From positions 38,914,577 through 38,978,576 of the forward strand of contig CM054116.1 in the NCBI GenBank assembly GCA_028673005.1: a stretch of DNA of 64,000 bases, written 5' to 3'. Positions within the stretch are counted from its first letter, which is position 1, and each line of letters begins with the position of its first letter. The translations under genes were made by a program, and so were the position numbers. This stretch comes from Tanypteryx hageni (taxonomy: Eukaryota > Arthropoda > Insecta > Odonata > Petaluridae). The notes under the pieces were generated by a model. The model saw only the letters and a list, made by a program, of their open reading frames with translations. It was not told the origin of the DNA and made no database searches. This document shows, one piece after another, positions 1-10,312 of this stretch.

Positions 1-473
1 AATTCATTCTCAAACTGCGTCCAAGCCATTGTTACTGTAACGGGGGAAGTTGCACAGTACCAAAATGCACCAAAGATGCCTCGTCACTACCAGAAGGACG
101 AAGTACCGTAGTAGATAATTGGTACGGTATAATTCACTTCAGTAGCCAAAGAAATAATCTATGTACAAATTTGCTGGTAATCATTTCTCATTGTTTTCCA
201 CGGTCATTTTAGTTACAAGGGGGGAGAACGTAGCATAGGTTTTCGTTTTCATCCTAGGAATGACCGAATTGAACATGACATTTTCCTCCAAATTGGTATA
301 ACGCGATTTCCTCTCATTTAAATCCATAATTCTCGTTCGGATATTTGTGCATGAATGTACTCCTCAAAAGCAATAAGATCTTTGCTATGAACCAGTTTAC
401 TCCATCGGAAAATATGAAAAACTTAACGCCAGCGTCGCGCACAAAAAGGGCGGCCATTAATTTTCTCCGTCTG
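1..473. other. non-coding stretch, nothing recognised
   Basis: No conserved protein, RNA or repeat signature is visible here on either strand. It is either 5' flank or first intron of HMGCR, depending on where the missing first coding exon lies. Confidence 0.5.
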
Positions 474-793
474 CTCTTTCCCTCCCTCTTTCCCTCCCTC
501 TTTCCCTCCCTCTTTCCCTCCCTCTTTCCCTCCCTCTTTCCCTCCCTCTTTCCCTCCCTCTTTCCCTCCCTCTTTCCCTCCCTCTTTCCCTCCCTCTTTC
601 CCTCCCTCTTTCCCTCCCTCTTTCCCTCCCTCTTTCCATCCCTCTTTCCCTCCCTCTTTCCCTCCCTCTTTCCCTCCCTCTTTCCCTCCCTCTTTCCCTC
701 CCTCTTTCCCTCCCTCTTTCCCTCCCTCTTTCCCTCCCTCTTTCCCTCCCTCTTTCCCTCCCTCTTTCCATCCCTCTTTCCCTCCCTCTTTCC
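474..793. repeat. 12-bp pyrimidine minisatellite
   Basis: About 26 near-perfect tandem copies of the 12-base unit TTTCCCTCCCTC; each 60-base line of sequence repeats five units. Rare variant units carry CCAT instead of CCCT (near 637, 769 and 793). The strand bias is total: pyrimidine on plus, purine on minus. Such tracts can form triplex (H-DNA). The long Leu-Phe-Pro-Ser and Arg-Glu-Arg-Gly reading frames across it are artefacts of the repeat. Confidence 0.97.
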
Positions 794-1065
794 ATGGTTA
801 GGTGGAAGAGGGGGCTACTTAGCCTCAACCTCGCCAATAAAGACATTTTTCTTTCTTTCTTTCTTTCCATCCCCTCTTTCTATGCCTCTTTCCATGCCTC
901 GTCTCCCTATCCCTCCCTCCTCTCCCTCCCTCCCTCCCTCCTCTCCCTCCTCTCCCTCCCTCCCTCCTCTCTCTCCTCTCCCTCCCTCCTCTCCCTTCCT
1001 CCCTCCTCTCCCTCCCTCCTCTCCCTCCCTCCCTCCTCTCCCTCCCTCCCCTTTTTATCTCTCTA
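794..1065. repeat. degenerate C/T-rich tract
   Basis: Continuation of the pyrimidine bias with irregular CTCCCTCC, CTTTC and CCTCTC blocks and no fixed unit. It looks like an older, decayed part of the neighbouring minisatellite. The reading frames through it are low complexity and not credible proteins. Confidence 0.85.
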
Positions 1066-1099
1066 CGCACACCTGATCCTCTCGTTATTATCTTGTTTT

Positions 1100-1371
1100 A
1101 TCCGGTGAGAGCCTCCCAGAGAAAAAGAGAGAAAGTGGCGTGCGTAAGAGTTTGGGAGGAGGAGGAGGCTGACTAGAGGGATATTCCTCTCCGTTGTCTC
1201 CCCCCTCCCCCTACTCTTCTTCCTTTCTTTTCCTCAAACGCATACCAAGTTCAGGACGTGCCCCTCCTAGGAAGCCGGAAGTGGGCTCGTGTTTTGGACG
1301 GCGAAATGGGCGGGTCCACGTTTCTCTCTTTCACTCTCCTCATCGCGATTTCGGATGCGTAGTATCCGAAG
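1100..1371 (+). promoter_or_regulatory. CpG-rich block ending in a strong splice donor (candidate 5' non-coding exon)
   Basis: The block is CpG-rich and ends at AAG|GTAAGT, with the donor GT at 1372-1373, an ideal 5' splice site. It lies upstream of HMGCR on the same strand. It could be a first non-coding exon and promoter of HMGCR, or of an unrelated transcript. No known core promoter motif was identified and the conceptual protein resembles nothing known, so this is inference. Confidence 0.25.
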
Positions 1372-1373
1372 GT

Positions 1374-4203
1374 AAGTATATCTCACGCACTCAGAATCGG
1401 GGAGAGTTGTTTGTTTTTTCCCGTCGTTATGATTCGCGGGGGGTTACGGTCGGGGAGTAGTTAACGTCCTCGCGAATCCATAATCGATTTGAAATTGAAC
1501 CACGAAAACAGAGCACGCCATTTCGCTTTCTATCGGCGAAGATCACTCGTTCTTGCGCCTTAATAGCGCTTCGTTACGACGACAGGATGGTTATCGTTTG
1601 TGATTTATTACGATTGGGACGTAAAGAAAACGGACGGCTTTGCGGGACGTAAAACGCCGATGCCACAAAATGAAATATCGATTGAAAGACGACGTTATGT
1701 ATCGTTGCTTTCGTTGACCTGATTTAATCTGTGTGCGAAAATTGAAATTTCAGTTTTCGTAGCTTTTTTTACTGTTTTACCGGTTTAATGTTTGAAAGCG
1801 TCATCTCTTCCTGCGTACCCTCAGCAATTAATGAATCGTCTTGTTATTTCGCAAAATCTCGGGATATTCGACAAAATCTTTGTGCATCCGGGAACGCACG
1901 AGACCGATTTTTCTTCACATTGGGCACATCTTCACCAGAAAAAAGCTTAAAAAGATTTTCTTGATTGATATCATAATCGGCGAATTTTACGTGATGCGAA
2001 ATTATGGGTCGAAATATTTCGGTATATCTCTCTGCTGCTTAAAATGTTAAGAATAAAGAAAATGCAGAATTAAATTAATATTCTCAGGACATGACTGATA
2101 AAATTTTTTGCATGTTGAAATAATACAAAGCGTAAAACATCAGTTTCCACAACGTGTGGAAATTAATGTCAATTCTTGGAATTATTTCAGCGCATTACGG
2201 CATATATTCCGCACCGTTTTCTCAATCTTCACAGAATAGGAAATCCTCATTCTTTCCAACTGAGGGGAAAAAAATTCTCCGTCCGCATTGAAAGACCCTA
2301 TTACCAAAAACTTCCTTTCTCCGTTCTTTGAAATTTCACCAACCCTCTCTGGGAACTCGGATAATAGGCATTTGTAGAAAGGGCGGAGGAGGGGGAGGGT
2401 AGGACGCGAGACGTCTGTGACATGTAAATTAGGCTAGGGAGAGGGAGAGAGAAGCTAGGCGAGATAAATGGCGCTGGGTGGTAGTATATGGGAGTATGAG
2501 AGACCGAATGCCTAGACCTTTTAATCCCCTTGGGGCTTACGGTGCCAGCCGGTTCAGGTAAATTGCTCCTTCCCTCGAGGCAGCGCCTCATTCCTGGAGG
2601 GGTCCTGGGTTAGGAAATCGAAAATTCCCTCCCCTTTTCCCTCGAGGATCTTTATTGGTTGATGGGACTCCTCCAGTGCCATCACTCCTACTACGTTCTC
2701 CATCACTCCACTCCCACGCTCTCTCTCCTATATATATATATATATATATCTCTTTCCTTGCCTTCCTTTCCCATTCACTAAACCCTTCTAACCTCAACTC
2801 ACCCCGTCCCGTCGGTATTCGCACCGCCCAACTTTCACGTATGATCGCTTCACGAGAGCGTGTGTGAATACCCCGAAGCGGTGGAAGTTGGATGAAAACG
2901 AGTCGAGAAAAGAAGGCTGAATCAGTTCGCCCTTTCTCTCTCTCTCGTCGCGAATGATGCGAAGGCCGGTATAACGAAGGCGGAAAGGGGAAAGGATGCT
3001 CGGCGGTGTTGTAAGTGCATCTGTACCTATTCTCAGAGCTTAGTGTTTATCGGTTCACGTTATTCTCTCGGCAGCGTTTAATTGAGAGACTTGCACCTCC
3101 AGAGGGGTGATTTTCCAGTCTCTGTGTCAGCCTCGGGCAGTTTTTTTACCTCCGGGATAAGTGTACTGTTTTAGCAATGTATCGCCGTTCTAATTTTTCC
3201 TGATCGTGACGGCGGATAAGTAGGTAGTTATGATAGAATTGGACGTTTGGATAAAATTGCATGTCTCATTTGTAACCCATTTGGCACTCGTCAATCTAGG
3301 CATTTTCCTTATGATTGCATTGTTTAATTTCTTGTCAGATGGATTCAATACTTATCGGCAATCAGGTGACTTTCGGTTCGTCTCTTATTTTGTTACTGTT
3401 AGATGTCGCACATTTATTTACTTTTTGGGTTAGGATTTATCTAAAGGGCCATTTGATAATAAAATTAAAGCAAACTTTTCGAATTCATCCTTCGTACACA
3501 GGATTTTAATGCTTTTTGCGTTTGTTTTTTCGTAACTATTTATATGGTTGGTAACCAAGGTGTTTAGAAGGTAAATTTATCGATCTTCACTCTTCTCTCT
3601 TGTTGACTATTTCAATAAAAACGAATGTAACTAATGAAATTTCACTTTTTTCAAGTTTTGTCGGTGTCGCTTTTATGATGAAAAGGTACTTCATTAAGCT
3701 GCATAAAAGTCGGCGTTTAATTCTGTTCTTTTTAATGCGACTATTTATTCTATTATTAACGAGTTTAAAATTTAATGTTTTAGCCTTGTCGCCTGTCTTA
3801 TTAGAACTGTTCATTGTTGTATATCTTATACGTTATTATAGCTTGTACTACGAAAACGTTGTGAGGAAATGCGAATGCCGGTAAATATTTTTTGGGTTAA
3901 TAGTTTTCATGCACAGCATACGAGTTGACTTTTATTTCTTGTTAAAATCTTGTTTATGATGGCGACGAATGGGTGGTTCCATTGGATGTCATTAGCAGTG
4001 TTACGCTCGTGGAATAAATGTATCATTATTAGATGGCGTCGGTTACATAATCACGCAGTAGAATGTGAAATGAAGGAGAAAAATAAGTTCAGCAAGATGA
4101 TATCAAGTGAACCTCTCCCTAAGGCGAAGCGAGGGTATTTGTACACACTTTTATTGAAGTTGGCTTGAGCGTTGTCATCGTTCAACATCTTTGATGCGTT
4201 ATA
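1374..4203. other. non-coding, CpG-containing stretch
   Basis: No coding exon is recognised. A (TA)n microsatellite sits at about 2731-2749. Around 2870-3060 the sequence is again CpG-rich with a possible donor at TTGTAAGTG. I searched by eye for the conserved N-terminal HMGCR motif (His-Pro-Trp-Glu-Val) on the plus strand and did not find it. Confidence 0.5.
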
Positions 4204-4347
4204 CAAGGTGCGGCAGAAAGAACTCCCCGACACACACTCCCCGCTCCTGTACCCCCACCCCACGCGGTTGCGAAAGGCACGCTGTACCCCCACCCCACCC
4301 CTAGCTAAGCCCCTCCCAAATCGGGGAGTTCTTTCTGCCGCACCTTG
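4204..4347. mobile_element. 144-bp MITE with perfect 27-bp TIRs
   Basis: Bases 4204-4230 and 4321-4347 are exact inverted complements, starting CAAGGTGCGGCAG. Both ends are flanked by TA (4202-4203 and 4348-4349), as for Tc1/mariner-type insertions. The interior is C-rich with a partial direct repeat of TGTACCCCCACCCCAC. There is no coding capacity. Perfect arms suggest a young or conserved copy. Confidence 0.9.
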
Positions 4348-4612
4348 TATCTCTGGATCCACAAACGCTACAGAGCTGAAATTTTGCACATAATCCACAT
4401 TCGTTGTACATTTTAATCTATCAAGTTTTGGTACGCATCGGACCTTCCGATCTCGGACCCTCCATAGAAGGATCCTCACCGAACTTAATATATCTCGCAA
4501 ATGAAACATTCTAAATAGTGAATTTTTGCAAGTGAACATTTTTATACCTTTCAAATCTTGGACGCTATCCAACTGCCAGTTGGTTTTGTGTGGTCCTAGT
4601 GTCGTTGCCTTG

Positions 4613-4654
4613 TCGGGTGTTCAATGAAATCAGAGGTTTTCATTGAGCACCCGA
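4613..4654. repeat. 17-bp stem hairpin
   Basis: Bases 4613-4629 pair with 4638-4654 around a 7-base loop, with one G/T mismatch. It could be the end of an old element or a fortuitous hairpin; nothing ties it to a gene. Confidence 0.65.
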
Positions 4655-4668
4655 TATTCGACTGGTTT

Positions 4669-5398
4669 ACATCCATAAATAAAACAAATTTGCACTGTAA
4701 ATGTAAATTAGGAGCTCGTTGCAGTACTTACTGCAAATATTTAGGGAACCTTGCGTGAAGTTGCCTCATGTAGTCGATATTCTTAAATTTTGATTAAATT
4801 TTAAAATCGACGGCTATTTTCGACGTTTTGACGTTTGGCTTTGTGCGATCTTAAGTTTAACACCATAATTAAGATCGCATTGCACTGACATCACATATCT
4901 CCTTTAAAAGGTCTCTATTCAGCGAATGTGAAGTTGCAAACCCAATAGCAAACGCCATACAACTTCTCCCTCGTTCACTCCCCCTTCCAATTCCCCTCCA
5001 GTCCCTTTCCCGCTCTATACAGAGAGAAAAATATAATACAGCAACCCTCGTTTGAACTAATAAATCCTAAAAGTATGATTCAAATGCTATTTGACAGAAG
5101 AGAACAGTGTGACAGCGGTCAGGATGACATAGGAAATTCGAGCGTCGAGGGTCAGCATCTTCTCCTGACCCGATACAACAGCGAACCTTTTCTCGCCGCG
5201 GAAAGTAAGCTACCGTGCTAGGTCTTATCTTTACATACAAGGCTCACAAGGGGACCTTACGACATGTTCATCGCCGATTTGGTTGTCAGTTCTCTCTAGC
5301 GAGCGTGACACGTCTTATATTTCGTATGCAGGGGCGTAGCGGTTATAATATATTAGATTTACCTCCATAAATAAAACAAATTTGCACTGTAAATAACT
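4669..5398. repeat. pair of ~32-bp direct repeats 0.7 kb apart
   Basis: CCATAAATAAAACAAATTTG and its continuation occur at about 4671-4702 and 5367-5398 with near identity, bracketing 0.66 kb of unique sequence. They may be remnants of one element family or flanks of an insertion. Confidence 0.6.
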
Positions 5399-5552
5399 AC
5401 GGACCGTCTGAGACAACTTCCCGATTATCGATAATAAAATTTTTCGATTTTGTTTTAACAATTTCATTCGAGAATAAATATAAATAAATATGGACTATGT
5501 AAATAAAGAATTAACTTTGAAAATTTTAAAAAGCTTGAAGACTCAAAAGTAG

Positions 5553-5970
5553 AGAATAAAATAAATAACAGGTTTTTAATAGCGCACACTCAAAAGTAGA
5601 AAATAAATTTTTGTTGCCTCAAAATTTTCATTTTGTTGTGAAAAATAAAAGTGTCCTTTACATGGTTTAAATAAAAAATAGCAGATAAGTCAACTGATGC
5701 ACAATCTTTCTCAGTTAACCAAGCGTTTCATACGATTTCAAAATTGACAAAAAGTAATTTAAAACTTAACACAAATTTACTTTTAACGCAAATAAGTAGT
5801 TTGCATACATGATTTTCTTCTTGTCCACCCACTTTTATTATTCACACCAAATTTACAAAATGAAAATTTCGATGAAAATTTTGAGGGCAACAAAAATTTA
5901 TTTTCTACTTTTGAGTGCATCATAAAAGTGTGTGCTATTGAAAAACCTGTTTTTTATTTATTTTATTGTG
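5553..5970. mobile_element. fold-back element with ~85-115-bp arms
   Basis: The left arm (about 5553-5637) and the right arm (about 5857-5970) are inverted complements, sharing ACTCAAAAGTAGAAAATAAA and TTTTTGTTGCC plus an ACAGGTTTTT block. The right arm has small insertions relative to the left. The roughly 220-base spacer is AT-rich and non-coding. Target duplication is not clear. Confidence 0.75.
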
Positions 5971-5972
5971 CC

Positions 5973-8900
5973 TTTTAGATCAACATCCTTTCGACGCCAG
6001 CAATGCGACAAAAATTGGACGAATCAATGCTCTCAGGAGTTGCATTTGAACACGTGTTCCATATTCATTTTATCTCGGTGATATATACAGAATAAAGAGA
6101 TCTCTTAGTAAATCTTCTCAAACAAGTTTGAGTTATCTTGCGTCCTATTTAATGTGATTCCATAACTTTATATTTTCGGGATTCTTCTGCGAATTGTCAT
6201 GTCTGTAGTAAAGTGATTCCTCGCCCGTTAATCTGTATATAAACCGTGGGTCTCATTCTTGTAATCATTGCGGCTTTATTTCCCTATGTTTTTGCGTAAA
6301 GACAGGCAGTGGCCGTTTTCAAAATTACTGCTGCGGTCGTAAACTCTGAGGTTATTGTTCTTAGTGTCACAGCCGTGCCATTCCAAGCGGACTAACTTAA
6401 AATATATGGATGTTTTGACGACATTAGTTTTCCTTATTCAAGTAAATTCCTCTCAATTTTCCGATGAGATGTTATTTTGATGCCTTTTCTTAAATTATAG
6501 CTGGAGAAACAATCTCTTTTCATTCTCGCACAAACGGTTCTTCCGTGTTTTTCGTCGTTATGTATCGGCGTGTGGAGTTCGTCGTAGGATAAGGAGGTCG
6601 TTCGCGTCTCTCGTAACATGCGTCGCTATGCAGTTGCTTGCGTAGGTGTCGAAATAAAAAAAAGAAACTATTTACTTTCTTGTCGGTGGTTTGTTTTGCG
6701 TGGAGAACATATGGGCGTAGCTGTCGAAGGAAGTCAAAGAGGGGCGTGCGAATAACGCCGTTCGTTTTCACTCAGCTAGCCTCACAATGTCTATTCATTC
6801 CGATTCCTCTCATTTTTTGCGAGTTTTAATTTATTTATCTGCGTTCCCACTCGTTTGGCCACTCTCTAGAGGATCTAACCATCCTGCCTTTCATCACGGA
6901 AGTATCCTAAATATAATAAAATGTACTGGTTGCGCACTCGTCTGGTCTTTCTTTTCGTTTTTTGGAGGAATATTATCGCTGGTCATTGACATTGCCTGTT
7001 TTGGAATGGTGAAGCAACTGGAAAAGAACCCGCAACGGGCTAGTGTAACATTTGAAGCTCTCGTTCTGTTTTGTTTTTGTAGAATGTTTCATTAATTTTT
7101 GAAGAAGCAGATTTACAGAATTGCTTTTATTTATTCAGAGCTGATTTACTTGGTTTTTAAATCGGTTGATTGTTGAATCACTGGATAGTTTTTCCAGTCA
7201 TTGGCTTTGGTCTTTTTATGTGTTTTGGCAGCCCATTTCGGTTTAGTACATTTAATGTGCTTCAGAATCTGTTATATCTCCGACACAAAAATCCACTGCA
7301 TCAGAACATTAGTTTCCTTTCCCTTGGTCTTTTATAAGAATGAAAAATGAGCAGTAGACTCAATAACTACAATTTCGTGTTATCCAGCGATAACAAGATT
7401 TTTGACTTGAAAATATCAACTCACCACTCGTGAAGTGATACTAGATCATTTTTAACCTATCCGGTGTTTGACTTTCAGTTAAATGTAGCGATGTTAAGAT
7501 CTTTTGCGATTTCAAAATGGATATTTTTCGTCGGAATATTTTCCATCGTCGATTTCATTAATTCTTTTATTTTATTCGATCGAATATCTTGGGAATATTT
7601 TCCCATAAAGCCAAACTAATTAATGTATAACGATACTGGTTTTTAAACTGTTACCCATTGTTTAGAAATTTGGTGATGACACGTTGAGTTAGAAGAACAA
7701 AAGCCTACAGCATTGTCACAATCAACAGCTGTAAATCAAACAGAAGTTTAGGTTCTTGCTCGTCAATGGAAATCTAATAGTTTGTTTAAGACTTAAAACT
7801 GTCCTTCGCCGAAAAAGATATTTAAGGGGTACATTTACGAGTTTATTCTAGGCATTCTGATGGTTGTGTGAAGTAGGCGTGTCTGCGAAGGGGGATTTCC
7901 TCCTCTTAGCTGCTGACCTTATGTATCATTGCTTCCGTTGACCTTCCAGTTCCTTGGCATACATCCCCATCGCCCCAGCCCTGCCTCGCTCATTCATAGA
8001 ACTCTTGTCTCTCCCTCTGCTATCCCGCCTCAACTCTCTCCCTCTCATGTGCCTCATTTCTCGGGTTTTCCCGGTTTATATTTCATGCCGAGATTTATCT
8101 CCCACCATTCATGATCACACTGCTTAAAATAAGTACGCCGGGGAAAGAATAGGGTTAGAAATTACGTGCAATCCATCTGCGCAGTGCGATTTTTATTTTG
8201 CATTTTGCACAGAACGATGTTTTCTATTGTTTTTGATCGGGTGTAGATTTTTGTGCAAATGCGTCGTATTTCTTAAATTTAATTTTGCTATTATGCCAGC
8301 GAAAACAATTTGTCACAGAAATAATTAAGTTCGCTTTACCTCTATTTGTCATTTAAAAATCGTAATTAGTGACAGATGCATCGTGATACGTTTCTGTGTG
8401 TTGAATCAGCAAAAATATTTATTTTCTGTGTTTTTTATTATTTAACATACATTATTACCTTCCTTACGTTAATTGAAAATGAGAATAGGATTCACGCTGT
8501 ACTTGCGACTGGAACCTCCAATGTTTATCTGTGTCATTAACCGCTCGATCACCTAGATTTAATGGTTTGGTCTAATGGGCAAAAGGAATGTTTTGTTTGA
8601 CCTTCCTGTCCTATATTTTCGACATGAGTTACGTTTTCGAAAAATATCTTGTTTGCGTTGAGGCAGCATCATGCTGGTATTGGTTTTTGTGAAATTTATG
8701 TGTTTTCTGATTTTATTTTCGAAGTTTATCGATTCGTCTTCCTTATTTCTTTCTGCTTTTATCACACTAAAATATTTTCCTTCAGATGCGTTCGTTTTTT
8801 ATCTTCGTTTGTAATTCACAATCATTCGGTTTCCATGTGAAAGGCTCGATAAAAGTCATATCTTACTGCTGCTAATAATTCCTATAATTGGTGGACTGGC

Positions 8901-10200
8901 ACTTTCTATTGACCCGAAAATTATATGCGAATCTTGATGAAAACTCTTGGTGCAAAGGGAAATTACACTTTTCCCGTGATTAAACACTCAGTTACTTATG
9001 CTATAAAATGAATTATAAATGCACCAGGAAAACAATGCTGATATCAAATAAAAACACTCTCTGAAAAAGAAACTGAGGCAGGTGGGCATCTTTGATATTT
9101 AACCGTCTTAAAATTGACTGAGTATATTTCTGGTTCTTGAAGTTCTTCCGGGGTACGATCGAAGATACCGTTGTAACTCAGTTGGGAAAAGTATGGCTAT
9201 CTTTTATTTTGAATATTTTGCGTCGGAGTTTTTCTTTTGCTCTGGGCGTCCATACTTTCTCCGTCAGCAGTTATCGAGGAAGAGCGACGAAGGAATTCGA
9301 TTAGTTATTCACATATGTGATGGTCACGTCTCTTTTTTTTAAGGATGCAGCGAGCGTCTTTTTGTCCTTCTAGCTTTTATTCAATGTGTTTAAACCTTGA
9401 GGCGGTAAACACGCTTCACTCTCGAGGTCGCCTCTATACCTTTCCATTTTTGATCCGTGGGACAAGTGCCCGTAGAGATACATACATTTTTATTTCCTTG
9501 CCAAAATCTTGTAATTGTGGATAACCGATTCACGCCGTTAGAATCAGCCGTGCGTTTGATCGCTGATTTAACGTGTAGTTTCTCCGCTTCTCGCTCGAGA
9601 ATCTTAATTTTTGAACTCCTTGAGAATTCTTTTAGCTCGGCTTCCGGGTTGTAGCGAAGTATCGTTTTAGCATGCTCCTTTATTCTGTTTACTTACTCTC
9701 TGACGTGTTTATATTTCTGTGGTCATTTATTACCGGTGTTTTACGTCATTACTACTACATTTTAATGAAGTGTTACAGGAAGCTAGATGTAGTATAACAT
9801 CTGTTGTACATTTTTGTCCTATCCTTTAGTAAAACTATTTGAAGGAAATCAGTTTAGTTTTTTACTTGAGGATTTACATGCAAACATATTCATCTATCGC
9901 ATTGGACTCTCTTGTGTATCCATTATGTACAGTTTATTTAATTTCGCGTTCTGTGTTACCGATAGTGCGACGATGATGTTTATTTGCTGTTCACTTCTTT
10001 ATTATCCCCAAGTCAAAGGATACTTTAATAATAATAAAGTGAATTAAATACGTTAAGTAAGTTAAAATTAAGTCAGTTTTTGTACATGAAATTTTTGTTA
10101 ATTCATTGTATTCCATCGCGTGTAAGAGAATGAATTGATGCTTTTAAGATATATATTTTAATTGCATAAACTGAATGATATTCTCTTTCTTGTTTCACAG
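5973..10200. other. non-coding stretch before the first recognised HMGCR exon
   Basis: Only short unrelated reading frames occur. The stretch ends in a good polypyrimidine tract and CAG acceptor (10198-10200). CpG is frequent throughout. No transposon signature was identified. Confidence 0.6.
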
Positions 10201-10312
10201 GAATACAATGCAGCGGATGTCATAGTGATGACGTTGATACGTTGCATCGCCCTTCTCTACAGCTATCACCAATTTCGTACCCTTCACAAGATGGGCTCCA
10301 AGTACATATTGG
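10201..10312 (+). CDS. HMGCR: HMGCR exon: second membrane helix region
   Basis: Encodes [19 protein letters not shown] through GSKYILG. It begins in phase 0 after a CAG acceptor and ends with one spare base before GTGAGT. A stop lies upstream in frame, so translation cannot start here; an earlier coding exon must exist. Confidence 0.97.

Noticed and set aside
345..1108. Long open frames rich in Leu-Phe-Pro-Ser, Arg-Glu-Arg-Gly or Pro-Ser
   Set aside because: They are translations of the pyrimidine minisatellite in several frames and both strands; no domain and no splice context.
4051..4572. 173-residue minus-strand open frame
   Set aside because: It runs straight through the 144-bp MITE and has no recognisable domain.
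6787..7095. 102-residue hydrophobic open frame
   Set aside because: It looks membrane-like but has no homology that I recognise, no splice context and no match to the HMGCR N-terminus.
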